Origin: Secundilactobacillus collinoides DSM 20515 = JCM 1123
GTDB taxonomy: Bacteria > Bacillota > Bacilli > Lactobacillales > Lactobacillaceae
Reading direction: 5' to 3'
Assembly: GCF_001435975.1 (NCBI RefSeq)
Contig: NZ_AYYR01000032.1
Span: 1-62,703 of the forward strand
Length of the DNA stretch: 62,703 bases
The notes beneath the pieces were generated by a model. It worked only from the letters and a program-made list of their open reading frames with translations, did no database searches and was not told where the DNA came from. Both the position numbers and the translations under genes were made by a program. Position 1 is the stretch's first letter. Each line of letters begins with the position of its first letter. Positions 17,362 to 25,987 of the stretch are shown here, in pieces.

Positions 17362-18204
17362 CTAAATTTCCACAATACCGACTTCAAAATCTGCGGTAAT
17401 CTGTGTTAGTCCCTCTGCCAAAATAGCCTCTCGCCGGTCCCCTGCCTGCCATGTCAACGGTGTCATCGCAAAAAGTGCTTTAAACAAATCAGGTGTCAGA
17501 GCAAACTGATACGTGACCGGCACGAACGTAATGTGGTCATACTGATCCATAAAGTGTTTCTTAACTGGCGTATTATCATAAGTTGCATGTTCGCCTTCAG
17601 GGTAAACGAGCTGGCGCAATTCAGTCAGGTAATGACTGTTAGGAATCACCTTGATCAGTGTACCGCCGGGTTGCAAAACGCGGTCAAATTCTTGATAATT
17701 TGCGGGTGACAGAATGTTAACAATGCTGCTGACCGCGTTACTTTCAAACGGTAACTGGGCTAAATCACCCACAGTGAACAACGGCTGCGGGTCGCTCACG
17801 ACACCGGAACCAGCAATGTTAATGGCCGGCTTAGAAATATCCAGCCCCACAAAATCACCCGCTCGGTATTGAGCTGCCAGCCACTTTGTTGTCGTCCCTT
17901 CGCCGCTGCCGGCATCAAGGATCAGGTCGCCTTGTAAGTGCTTGACGACCTCGCTTAGCATTGGCTCAAAAAAGCCGCTGGTGAGCACCTGCTGGCGATT
18001 ACGCAGCATCTCATCCGTATATTCTGTATTTACCGGCGCGTTTAGGAAAAATAATGTCCCCTTTTTCGAAAGGTCAAAGGTGTGGTCATTGCTGCAACGC
18101 AGCGTGCCGGCCGCCACATCTATAAAGGGACTGTGACAGACTGGACATTCAAATTGGTTCAGATGAGTCGCTAAAAAGTGACTCGCAAGTTGGATTTTGT
18201 TCAA
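17362..18204 (-). CDS. 23S rRNA (guanine-N1)-methyltransferase, RlmA/TlrB-like
   Basis: A 280-residue protein. An N-terminal zinc-binding segment has CPVC (about 20-23) and CSNDH (about 37-41), as in RlmA proteins. The SAM-binding domain shows LDAGSGEGTTTKWL (motif I), followed by LDISKPAI and the family motif NILSPANYQEFDRVLQPGG. It probably methylates N1 of a guanine in helix 35 of 23S rRNA. It stands alone with its own terminator. Gram-positive members are of the RlmA(II) type; the exact base cannot be told from sequence alone. Confidence 0.85.
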   Translation of the reverse strand: MNKIQLASHFLATHLNQFECPVCHSPFIDVAAGTLRCSNDHTFDLSKKGTLFFLNAPVNTEYTDEMLRNRQQVLTSGFFEPMLSEVVKHLQGDLILDAGSGEGTTTKWLAAQYRAGDFVGLDISKPAINIAGSGVVSDPQPLFTVGDLAQLPFESNAVSSIVNILSPANYQEFDRVLQPGGTLIKVIPNSHYLTELRQLVYPEGEHATYDNTPVKKHFMDQYDHITFVPVTYQFALTPDLFKALFAMTPLTWQAGDRREAILAEGLTQITADFEVGIVEI

Positions 18205-18277
18205 AATGGGCCTCCGTTTTGTTCGATAATCCTATGATACTGGGGTTTAGTTGGAAAGTAAACTGTAAGTGAACAAC

Positions 18278-18306
18278 AAAAAAGCGCCAGTATGCGGGCG
18301 CTTTTT
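18278..18306. terminator. Bidirectional terminator
   Basis: AAAAAAGCGCC and GGCGCTTTTT around a short loop. It lies 280 bases past the end of the secreted-protein gene; the sequence between (18307-18587) holds no frame I can support. Confidence 0.75.
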
Positions 18307-18587
18307 GATGAGACGTTTTTAATTGTTACCTGTTCCCCAGATGGTGCCTTGTTGGTACGGTTGTCAGTTGCGGTAACCCCCATTTTTCATGGAGGTTGCG
18401 CGCGGTTCTACCTTGCCTGATGGCGCCTTGAAGAGGGTGGCTCGCCATGACGGAAGTAATTTCAAAGCGTGAAGTGCAGCTGACGGGACGTGCAAAACCA
18501 TAATTGTCGATTTTTACCCATCCAGTCCTGTACGACTTGCGCCTAGATTACCGTTGCCGAAACATATGACCGCCGCTTCCTCATCCG

Positions 18588-19028
18588 CTAGCCTAAAAAG
18601 TATGATGAATTAGCCAACGGCAATGTCACCTTTGAACCAATCACGTACACGTCCGCATAGTGTGAACGGCCAAGGTAATTCTTCAATAGAACTGTGCGTT
18701 TAACGTGACCGATCTTCATTTTCTTTGTCTTGTAGGTTGAGTTGGTAATCCCCTTTGGTCCAATTTGGTACCAGCCGCCCTTTTTCTTCGTGACTTGCAG
18801 ATCCTTGATCTTATACTTCATATGAAACCCTTTGTCACCAACATCCATTGAAGTTGATTTGAATTTAATGAATGATGGATCCTTCACTGACTTCAAATTC
18901 ATGTACCAGTTATGACGTAGTGACGCTGGAATTTTGGTTGAAGCCTGAGCCGGCTTAGCCACGGCAAAAATCCCCACGATCAATGCCAAAGAAAGTGCTG
19001 CAAGCACGATTCCCTTAATCTTTTTCAT
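18588..19028 (-). CDS. Small secreted protein of unknown function
   Basis: A 146-residue protein with a classical signal peptide (KKIKG, hydrophobic core, cleavage after AKPAQA around residue 29). The mature part begins IPASLRHNWYM, a pattern I associate with small extracellular proteins of lactobacilli, and is Lys-rich and beta-like with no Cys. The ATG follows GGAGGAG. No enzyme motif is seen. It may be a surface or exported protein; function unknown. Confidence 0.75.
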   Translation of the reverse strand: MKKIKGIVLAALSLALIVGIFAVAKPAQASTKIPASLRHNWYMNLKSVKDPSFIKFKSTSMDVGDKGFHMKYKIKDLQVTKKKGGWYQIGPKGITNSTYKTKKMKIGHVKRTVLLKNYLGRSHYADVYVIGSKVTLPLANSSYFLG

Positions 19029-19437
19029 GATGTTTCTCCTCCAATAATCATCAGCTTTTACCGTCGTCAGTGTCTGGACTGTATGCGTACCCCTATGTAA
19101 AAGTTAAACATTATCGTGCTATCATTCACAATAAGTTTAACATAGCTTTTTCCCGTTTTGAACATACTGCCGTGGTCAATATATCGCACACGTGTGTAAA
19201 ATTTTGACCTTTTCGGTAACGGCGCTTTAACTTACGTCCAGCGCGTTTTCTACACCCTATCCAGCCATGGAATCGCAACCTTCATGTGATTCGAAATCGA
19301 AACGGGAACGGGAACGTTTAATAACAAAGTGATCTGTCCGACAAAGACGCTCATCCCAAAAGCCAACATGTTCAGCCAACGATCCTGGTCGGATACTCTA
19401 CGACCCCGTGTGAATAAACGGCTTTTAAAGCCAAAAC
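19029..19437. other. Intergenic region, promoter of the secreted-protein gene
   Basis: A/T-rich sequence at 19080-19200 probably contains the promoter of the leftward gene. A 67-codon minus-strand frame (19250-19453) contains a hydrophobic stretch but has no SD and runs into the terminator at 19438, so it is not called. Confidence 0.5.
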
Positions 19438-19467
19438 AAAAAGCACCTGGCAATAGCCAAGTGCTTC
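19438..19467 (-). terminator. Terminator of the xylosidase gene
   Basis: AAGCACTTGGC and its near-complement form the stem; on the minus strand GCTTTTTGTTTT follows. Confidence 0.75.
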
Positions 19468-19488
19468 AAGTGAGCAATGACGGAAATA

Positions 19489-21111
19489 TTAGTCGAGTTC
19501 TTTGTAGTCGAAGTAGTCAAACTCTGCTGGTTGTTTGTAACCACTGTAGTCAACTGCTGCGAGACCAACAAAGGCACCGGTGAAGAAACCACCGTATTCT
19601 TGAAGGATGTAGTCGTCTGACAAGTGAGCAGCATCTAATTCAACTGGAATTTCGTGCCACGTCTCGCCGTCAAACGAGTATTCGTAGGTGTAAGACTGTG
19701 TCCGAGCCTTTACCTTGAACCAAACATATTCAGTGTCTTCAGGAATCTGAATGGCGTCATCTTTGAGGTATGAGGTGTAGTTGTTCCGATCGTTTTCGGC
19801 AACTTCGATCACATGCCCCTTCTTTTCGTCCCAGGTTATGAAAACGAATGACCAGTTTTTATCGTTATAGAAATTGGTCAGGCCGGCCATTTGCTGGTAA
19901 GTGTATGGGTCAAACTTCACTTTTGTTTCTGCATCAAAGTTGAATGCTTGCCATCTTCTCGCAATCATGGAAACGTCAAATTCACTGGCAAGCGAGCGTT
20001 GGCCGATCAGGGTCAGTTTACCGTCACCAAAGGCACCCATCTTGTCGTCAAACGGTACCCGAAGCGTGTTCCATTCGCCGTTTAATTCAGGGGTATCAAA
20101 TTCGTCATGTTGGTCACCATTGGCGGGCGCATCCGTCAAGATAGCGTCCTTTGGCGCGTCAACTTCCATTTGACCACCGTGACCGCCGACAACGCGCGGC
20201 CATCCTTCGTCATCCCATTCAACCTTTTGGATCGAAGTTTCGCGACCCAGGGTGCACCAGCCGCGAGGGTCAGTGAAGGATTCGTTTTCGTGGTGCCATG
20301 GCCGGCCACACAGTGAGGCGTAGTACCATTCATCACCACTCGGCGTGTTAACTAAGGCACCGTGGCCTTGCTTTTGAATACCCAGCCGCGGCGTATCAAA
20401 GTTGGTGATGAATGGGCCGTCTGGTTCAGATTCAAAGGTTAAGGCGTCAAGGGTTTTAGAGCGGGCAACCACTTCTTCGTGGGTGTAAACGGTCCCGCCT
20501 TGAGCTGCAAACAGGTAATAGAAGCCGTTGATCTTGTACAGATGCGGCCCTTCCACCAATTTAACATCCGTCCCAGTGTAAATGGTGCGGGCGGTGTGCG
20601 GCTTCAACTGCATCGTGGTCGTATCAAATTCGGTTAAAGTAATCCCATCAAATGGGTGGTGGTATTCACGATGATCCCAGGTCTGTTGAACGAGGTACTT
20701 GCGGCCGTCGTCATCGTGGAACAGTGAGGCATCAAAACCGACACCATTAACCGCAATTGGGTCGCTCCACGGGCCGCGAATATCATCGGCTGTGGTTAGG
20801 TAGTTGGTCATATCCTTGAAGGCACCTTCAGTGATCTTGACATCGGTGTAGATCAACCAGAACTTGCCGTCAGCGTATGTCAAATCAGGCGCCCAAATGC
20901 CACCTGATGAAGGATTCCCCTTCATATCGAGCAATGTGGTTGTAGACAATGGTGATGGCAAGAGGTTCCAATGCACCAAGTCCTTTGACTCATGCAGCCG
21001 AACGCCAGGGAACCACTCAAAGGTGGAGTTGGCAATGTAGTACGTATCACCAACGCGAAGCATACTAGGATCGGCGTTAAAACCATGTAACACTGGGTTT
21101 TGAATCTTCAT
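19489..21111 (-). CDS. Glycoside hydrolase family 43 beta-xylosidase
   Basis: A 540-residue cytoplasmic enzyme without signal peptide. The five-bladed propeller domain carries the GH43 triad: general base D14 (FNADPS), modulator D127 (VGFDASLF) and general acid E187 (KLVEGPHLYK). These positions match GH43 subfamily 11 enzymes such as Selenomonas SXA. A C-terminal beta-sandwich follows from about residue 335. It hydrolyses xylobiose and short xylo-oligosaccharides taken up by the symporter upstream; some family members also cleave arabinosides. The ATG follows TAGGAGGAA. Confidence 0.92.
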   Translation of the reverse strand: MKIQNPVLHGFNADPSMLRVGDTYYIANSTFEWFPGVRLHESKDLVHWNLLPSPLSTTTLLDMKGNPSSGGIWAPDLTYADGKFWLIYTDVKITEGAFKDMTNYLTTADDIRGPWSDPIAVNGVGFDASLFHDDDGRKYLVQQTWDHREYHHPFDGITLTEFDTTTMQLKPHTARTIYTGTDVKLVEGPHLYKINGFYYLFAAQGGTVYTHEEVVARSKTLDALTFESEPDGPFITNFDTPRLGIQKQGHGALVNTPSGDEWYYASLCGRPWHHENESFTDPRGWCTLGRETSIQKVEWDDEGWPRVVGGHGGQMEVDAPKDAILTDAPANGDQHDEFDTPELNGEWNTLRVPFDDKMGAFGDGKLTLIGQRSLASEFDVSMIARRWQAFNFDAETKVKFDPYTYQQMAGLTNFYNDKNWSFVFITWDEKKGHVIEVAENDRNNYTSYLKDDAIQIPEDTEYVWFKVKARTQSYTYEYSFDGETWHEIPVELDAAHLSDDYILQEYGGFFTGAFVGLAAVDYSGYKQPAEFDYFDYKELD

Positions 21112-21486
21112 GATATTTCCTCCTATAAACTATAATTTGTTTTAATATTGTTTAGCGGTTAGCTGACTCGGTGCTGTGCTAAGCTGACAGTTGACATGAA
21201 TCATCGACTGCTCAGAAAATGAAGCAACTTAGCGTTACCGGCCAATCGTCCATCCCGACTATCGCTGCGGGGTTACTGTCAAATGCGTTTAAACGCTGTC
21301 GAGGGCGGATAATCTATGAACCGGTGCTAATGAGCAGCTGCGCATATCACAATCGTGAGGCTACGGCATCGTTCACCAACACCGAATGCGGCGGACGCAC
21401 CAGCAAATGCAGGTGCACCGTGATAGAAAGCAGCAACTTCAATTCACAAAACGTGTTGCCTGCGACAGCAACTATCGTTTAATGAA
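21112..21486. other. Gap between xyloside symporter and xylosidase genes
   Basis: The 375 bases contain a 12-base perfect palindrome GCGTTTAAACGC (21285-21296), which could be a regulator site, and an A/T-rich stretch just before the xylosidase SD. An 87-codon frame on the plus strand has no ribosome binding site or family resemblance and is not called. No terminator is visible, so readthrough from the symporter gene is possible. Confidence 0.5.
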
Positions 21487-22956
21487 TTAAGCATTCTTCT
21501 TCTCAGCAACGATCTCCTTGTTGATCTCGTCAACGCGGGCATCCGTCAGTGGGTAACGGCTCATGATGAAGATGGCAACGATGGCCATGATGATCGGTAA
21601 CCAGATCATGGACCACTGAATACCCATCAAAGCAGCGTGCGGTTGAGTAGCAGCGGCACCGTTGAACTTGAAGTAAGCGTTGATGTAGCCTGGAATAATC
21701 CCACCAAGTGCAAGGCCAATCTTGAAGAACAGACCCATGATGGCGTTGATGATCCCGGCAACCCGTTTCTTGGACTTGTATTCGCCGTATGAAACAACTT
21801 CAGGCACCATTGACCACATGTAACCAGTGGCTGCGGTTAAGCCCCATTGCTGGAAGAAACGCCCAATGTAACCAAGTGTCGTTTGGTTCTTAAATTGTGG
21901 TAATGACCATGCCCAGATGATCAGACTCCCAATGATGAACAGTACCAGGAAGAGGTAGAAGAATCCTTTTTTACCAATCTTTTTACGAATGATTGGCCAT
22001 AAGAAGACTAAGAAGATGCCAGGAATTGACCCAATCAAGTTGATTGAAGCCATCCATTCTGGGTGACCGATGTTATATTGCGTGTAGAATGGCCAAACAG
22101 TGTTGCCGAAGAACATGAAAGTAAAGCCGACCAGGAAGAACAGACCCAAAACTTGAAGCGGTTTGTTATTCTTTAATTCAGTCCACAGGTCAGAGTACTT
22201 AACTGAGTCAGTTTCCTGTTCGGTTGGTAAGACCCGTTCCTTAACGCCGAAGTATGTGAACAGCAGCATGCAGAACCCGATAACCATGTAAACGGACATC
22301 ACGAGGAAGTAGGCGCCGCCAGCGTGTGGTGAGCTGTAGTTCCCAAGGTTGAGTTTGATGCCAAATAAACCAATGTCCTTCAATTGCTTGTCAGGTGAAG
22401 CCATTTGAACAAATAATGGCAGGAAGGTGTAAACCAATAAGTTACCGATGTTGGCTTCAGTCATCCGGACAGTGGACAAGGTTGAAACTTCTTGGTTGTC
22501 CCGGGTAAGTGAAGCGTTCAAGGCACCGTATGGGATGTTGACCAGTGAGTAAACCATGGCGGTCAGCATGTAAGCAACGAAAGCGTAAAAGACATTGCCC
22601 CGAACGGCTTGAATTGGCAGGAATAAAAGCGCTGACAATATTGTCAATGGAATCCCGAACTTAAGTAAGAATGGCCGGTATTTCCCAATTTTAGTAACAG
22701 CAGAACGGTCGACGTATGCGCCGACCCACGGATCCCAAAAAACGTTGATCCAACGAACAATTAAGAAAATGGTGGCACCGGCTGCGGCGGAAATTCCGTA
22801 AACAGTGGTGAGATAAAACAGCAACATGGAACCAATCGTCCCGAAAATCAAGTTTTGCGCGAAATCACCAGCCCCATACGCGATACGTTCGCGCCAGGAA
22901 AGCTTGGCAAATTCATTGTTTTGTGTTGATGAATCTTGGCCTGCATTTGAAGCCAT
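21487..22956 (-). CDS. GPH-family xyloside (oligosaccharide):cation symporter
   Basis: A 489-residue protein with 12 membrane segments and hallmarks of the glycoside-pentoside-hexuronide family: ERIAYGAGDFAQNLIFG at the start, DPWVGAYVDRS after helix 2, and GYMWSMVPEVVSYGEYKSKKRVAG in pieces near residue 395. The family imports sugars with Na+ or H+. The AraC regulator upstream and GH43 xylosidase downstream point to xylo-oligosaccharides, as in XynP/XynT-type systems. The ATG follows GGGGGAATC. A cre site lies upstream. Confidence 0.9.
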   Translation of the reverse strand: MASNAGQDSSTQNNEFAKLSWRERIAYGAGDFAQNLIFGTIGSMLLFYLTTVYGISAAAGATIFLIVRWINVFWDPWVGAYVDRSAVTKIGKYRPFLLKFGIPLTILSALLFLPIQAVRGNVFYAFVAYMLTAMVYSLVNIPYGALNASLTRDNQEVSTLSTVRMTEANIGNLLVYTFLPLFVQMASPDKQLKDIGLFGIKLNLGNYSSPHAGGAYFLVMSVYMVIGFCMLLFTYFGVKERVLPTEQETDSVKYSDLWTELKNNKPLQVLGLFFLVGFTFMFFGNTVWPFYTQYNIGHPEWMASINLIGSIPGIFLVFLWPIIRKKIGKKGFFYLFLVLFIIGSLIIWAWSLPQFKNQTTLGYIGRFFQQWGLTAATGYMWSMVPEVVSYGEYKSKKRVAGIINAIMGLFFKIGLALGGIIPGYINAYFKFNGAAATQPHAALMGIQWSMIWLPIIMAIVAIFIMSRYPLTDARVDEINKEIVAEKKNA

Positions 22957-23124
22957 AATGATTCCCCCATTTCTATGAGTTAAAACAAATTTTTGGTTAC
23001 GGACAACAAGAAAAAAATTTGTGTGATTGTCATCGTGCAGTTCATCACGAAATTGTGAATGTGAGTTGGTTAAAAATAAGTGCTACTTAGTTTTTCGAAT
23101 GAACTAACTGATTACAGGCATAAT

Positions 23125-23139
23125 TGTATACGGTTTCAT
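23125..23139 (-). promoter_or_regulatory. cre site (catabolite repression) of the xyloside operon
   Basis: Minus-strand ATGAAACCGTATACA matches every defined position of the cre consensus WTGNAANCGNWNNCW. It overlaps a TACAAT-type -10 box, so CcpA binding would block the promoter. The leader to the symporter ATG (23125-22957) is A/T-rich with no ORF. Confidence 0.75.
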
Positions 23140-23199
23140 TTAACGAGACTACCTTCAAATATGCCTATTTTTAGTTAAATTCTGACCAAACTAGTGTCT

Positions 23200-23239
23200 A
23201 AAAAGTGCCCTAATCGCCTTTACAATTGATTAGGGCACA
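23200..23239 (-). terminator. Terminator of the AraC regulator gene
   Basis: GTGCCCTAATC (23205-23215) pairs with GATTAGGGCAC (23228-23238); on the minus strand TTTTT follows. It separates the regulator transcript from the symporter promoter. Confidence 0.85.
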
Positions 23240-23301
23240 AGGTATATTTTATACAATTCACAGCAGAATAAATGCAATGTGTTGCAGATTCAACCGAGCA
23301 A

Positions 23302-24204
23302 TTATTCAAAGTAACCGCTTTCTTTTACATTACGAACTTTACGTTTAGTCACAATTTGGCGCTGATATTTACTTGGTGTGACCCCCGACCACTTCTTAAA
23401 CTGCTTGCTGAAGTTTGAAATGCTGCTGGCGCCCATCATATAGGAGACCTCTTCAATCGAATACTCTGGTGATCCCAGCAGCAGCTTGGCCTTACGATAC
23501 TTCTGTTCCTCGATAAAATGCAGTGGCGTAATACCGTAGACTTTTTTAAAGGTGCGGTGACCGTAACCGGTACTGATTCCAAGTTTCTGGCAAATATCGC
23601 CAAACGAAAAGACCGGTACTTCTTCTTGATCAATATAGTCCTCAATGAGGGTGGCCATTTCACGGCTAACCTTGGCTTCACGTTCTGAATACTTCGCGTT
23701 TTTTGGTTTATAAGCGTTGATATTTTCCATGAGACCATATAGAAAATTCAGCAATTCAATCTGAATCTTAATGTTGGTCTGTTCTTTGTCTAAGTCGGGA
23801 TCGTCACTAAACGCCACCATCTTCTGGGCTGTTTTCATTGCGAGCTTAGCAATTGGTGCGTCTGCTGGAATCACAGCATTGGCGACAGTGCTAATAATTT
23901 CTGATTTTAAAGTCAGGCTCTCGATGTTGAAGTGAAACGTGATATACGTCATCGGTTCTGTATCACTGGCATTCCAATTGGTGTGCAGTGTGCCCGGAGA
24001 CATTATCAAAACGCTTCCTGGGCCATACGTAAACGTCGACGAATCCTTGATCTCGGTGGTTTGCTGGCCCTCAACGATACACATCAGTTCAAAGGCCTGA
24101 TGTTTCTGTTCAAAAAAACTCCACTCACCGGGAACAGTCCGCATGTGACCGCCGAACATGTATAGACTTGAATCGACCACTGGTAATGAGACAAATTTTT
24201 TCAT
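23302..24204 (-). CDS. AraC-family regulator of the xyloside genes
   Basis: A 300-residue protein with an N-terminal cupin-like sugar-binding region (about 1-160; GPGSVLIMSPGTLHTNW) and a C-terminal double helix-turn-helix (about 185-290). The second motif ends with the conserved SISNFSKQFKKWSGVTPSKYQ. I start at ATG 24202-24204 since AAGGAGGA is six bases upstream; a TTG two codons earlier is closer than usual. Position directly before the symporter and xylosidase suggests it activates them in response to xylo-oligosaccharides. Confidence 0.88.
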   Translation of the reverse strand: MKKFVSLPVVDSSLYMFGGHMRTVPGEWSFFEQKHQAFELMCIVEGQQTTEIKDSSTFTYGPGSVLIMSPGTLHTNWNASDTEPMTYITFHFNIESLTLKSEIISTVANAVIPADAPIAKLAMKTAQKMVAFSDDPDLDKEQTNIKIQIELLNFLYGLMENINAYKPKNAKYSEREAKVSREMATLIEDYIDQEEVPVFSFGDICQKLGISTGYGHRTFKKVYGITPLHFIEEQKYRKAKLLLGSPEYSIEEVSYMMGASSISNFSKQFKKWSGVTPSKYQRQIVTKRKVRNVKESGYFE

Positions 24205-24531
24205 GACCAATCCTCCTTATCAAGATAATTTATTCATATCATATGCATATAACGTACATTAGTCAAATGCTGAGGTTCAGGTCATTTATCGATAATTATT
24301 AAAAAGATGATTGTTTTTAGTTAATTTGTGACCAATTATGAGTTTTCAAGTTGATGTGCTTCTATGGATTAATGAATAAGGCGTGATTAATTCGATTAAT
24401 TAATTAAGAAATAATTCACATATGTAGGTAAAAAAATGCGACATTGTGTCGCAATTTTTTGATTTACTTAATTTTCAAGTCTGTGTGCAAGAATCTTCAT
24501 CATACTTGGTACTACGTAATTTTTACTGCAG
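24205..24531. other. Intergenic region upstream of the AraC gene
   Basis: Strongly A/T-rich. It holds the AraC gene promoter (imprecise) and the terminator at 24431-24460. No gene is seen. Confidence 0.6.
24431..24460. terminator. Terminator after acetolactate decarboxylase gene
   Basis: AAAAAATGCGACA and TGTCGCAATTTTTT form a stem flanked by A and T runs; it can work in both directions and follows the minus-strand gene ending at 24532. Confidence 0.85.
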
Positions 24532-25245
24532 TTAATGTTCTGCGTGTGCAATATCATCGTAAATCGAATCATCCGAAAAATCATGGCTCATATACTCAGC
24601 ATTATTGACAGGCAAATGCTGTTCCAAAGTCGCAAACTTCTGACCGGCAATCGTGCCCTTCTTGAGATTAGCGTTTAATACATGGCCGCCGAAATCATGT
24701 GCATCCGATAGAAAATGGTGATGAAATCCACCGACCGCTGCACCGTCAAACAATTCTGGTGAATAGTAGCTGAGCATGGTTCCCTTGACTTCATCCTTGT
24801 GGAAAATACTCTGCTGGTCAGCCGTTTCAGCCAAGGTCTTAAACGGTTTTTGCGATTTTGCCACAGCCCGAGTGGTCACATCGACAAAGGTCCCCGTTGT
24901 CAGCACCGCAAAGAAGGTGTTTGCCCAGTGCGTCTGTTTCAGGACTAATCTTTCCAACTCCGGTTGTGCCAACTGCGCATCAACCGCCGTTAACTTTTTA
25001 AAATCAGCAAAGTGCACCGATGCAAACGGGGTAGTAAAATCGGGACCAATCGTGTTGACCTTACCAAAACTATCAGCTTGGTACGCAACACCGTTTAAAA
25101 TAATCAGCTCGCCATCAAGCCCCTCACCGGTACCAATGCCGGTATCACCGTGCGTTAAAAGCTCTTTCATCGTCATCGTGCCCGCTAATAAACCGGGCAC
25201 CATTAACGCTAATGTGCCGTGTTGATAAAGTGTGCTTGTTGTCAT
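24532..25245 (-). CDS. Alpha-acetolactate decarboxylase
   Basis: A 237-residue enzyme converting alpha-acetolactate to acetoin. The family motifs are present: GDTGIGTGEGLDGELI near the N-terminus, and zinc ligands in FHHHF (H175, H177) and FGGH (H188). It diverts pyruvate to neutral acetoin and limits branched-chain amino acid precursors. I use ATG 25243-25245 with GGAAGGAAG; an upstream frame (to 25278) reads through a terminator hairpin. That hairpin lies immediately before the SD, suggesting attenuation or readthrough control. Confidence 0.92.
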   Translation of the reverse strand: MTTSTLYQHGTLALMVPGLLAGTMTMKELLTHGDTGIGTGEGLDGELIILNGVAYQADSFGKVNTIGPDFTTPFASVHFADFKKLTAVDAQLAQPELERLVLKQTHWANTFFAVLTTGTFVDVTTRAVAKSQKPFKTLAETADQQSIFHKDEVKGTMLSYYSPELFDGAAVGGFHHHFLSDAHDFGGHVLNANLKKGTIAGQKFATLEQHLPVNNAEYMSHDFSDDSIYDDIAHAEH

Positions 25246-25260
25246 GCTGTGCTTCCTTCC

Positions 25261-25292
25261 AAAAAAACGGACTCGCATTTGGCGCGTCCGTT
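25261..25292 (-). terminator. Intrinsic terminator directly upstream of the alsD-type ribosome binding site
   Basis: Minus-strand AACGGAC and GTCCGTT arms, extended inward by CGC/GCG, are followed at once by TTTTTTT and then GGAAGG. There is no room for a promoter between it and the decarboxylase ATG 16 bases away, so the gene must be read through it or controlled by it. Confidence 0.75.
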
Positions 25293-25301
25293 CACTCTAT
25301 T

Positions 25302-25724
25302 TTAATTAACTTTACGTCTTTCCTGAATGTTGCCATTACCCCGATTACGGTTGCGCTGCTGACCGTTATAAATCAATCCCCAAATACCAGGAATCAGGTA
25401 GAGCCAACCTCCCAGCACACCGACAACGATCAAAATAATTGGCCACGTATCAGCGTTGTGATCGTGCAGGCGCAAGATACCAAAGATGGCAAGGATCTGC
25501 ATGGCAACGCGCCAGATGAACCAGACCGTGCCAAGACCAATCAGCCAGTGAGTGCCCATCATGGAACTGCCACCCATCATGCTGCCGCCCATCATTCCCC
25601 GGCCGCCAAATAGCGAACCGGTGATGCTGCTAAAACCGATACTGCCAATAACCAGTAACGTTTCCAAGCCCCAAATAATCCAACCGACAATTTGAACAGG
25701 GCTTTGTGAATGTCTTCTTGTCAT
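25302..25724 (-). CDS. Small membrane protein with Met/Gly-rich loop
   Basis: A 140-residue protein with three or four membrane segments (about 12-32, 58-78, 92-118). The loop between the first two is rich in Met and Gly (GRGMMGGSMMGGSSMMG), which might bind metal such as copper, though this is only a guess. The C-terminus is basic and Asn/Arg-rich. The ATG follows AGGGGG. A TATAAT box lies at 25807-25812. It is upstream of the acetolactate decarboxylase gene, separated by a terminator. Family not recognised. Confidence 0.7.
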   Translation of the reverse strand: MTRRHSQSPVQIVGWIIWGLETLLVIGSIGFSSITGSLFGGRGMMGGSMMGGSSMMGTHWLIGLGTVWFIWRVAMQILAIFGILRLHDHNADTWPIILIVVGVLGGWLYLIPGIWGLIYNGQQRNRNRGNGNIQERRKVN

Positions 25725-25920
25725 ACTTAAAACCCCCTATGTGGTTCCGGATCAACTTGCCTGTTTGACTGTCTGCCAAATCAGGCTGTAACCAAATCCT
25801 AAACTCATTATAGCACGCCTGCGTGTGAAACGAGCATCTCTAGCCGAAGTGCAATTTCACTCCAATCGTGCTGTTATTTACGCTGAGGCGATGGCGCTCA
25901 GTATTGATTTGTAAGCCACT

Positions 25921-25960
25921 AAAAAAACTGCCTATCAGGAATAAATTTCCAGACAGGCAG
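25921..25960 (-). terminator. Terminator of the oxidoreductase gene
   Basis: CTGCCTGTCTGG pairs imperfectly with CCTGATAGGCAG; on the minus strand seven T follow. It lies just past the oxidoreductase stop at 25988. Confidence 0.8.
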
Positions 25961-25987
25961 CCCGCTTTAATCGTGCAATTTCAGATG

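Noticed and set aside
19250-19453. 67-codon minus-strand frame with a hydrophobic stretch
   Set aside because: No SD, and the frame begins inside or next to the xylosidase terminator.
21219-21482. 87-codon plus-strand frame between symporter and xylosidase
   Set aside because: No SD and no recognisable motif; GC-rich intergenic sequence gives long frames by chance.
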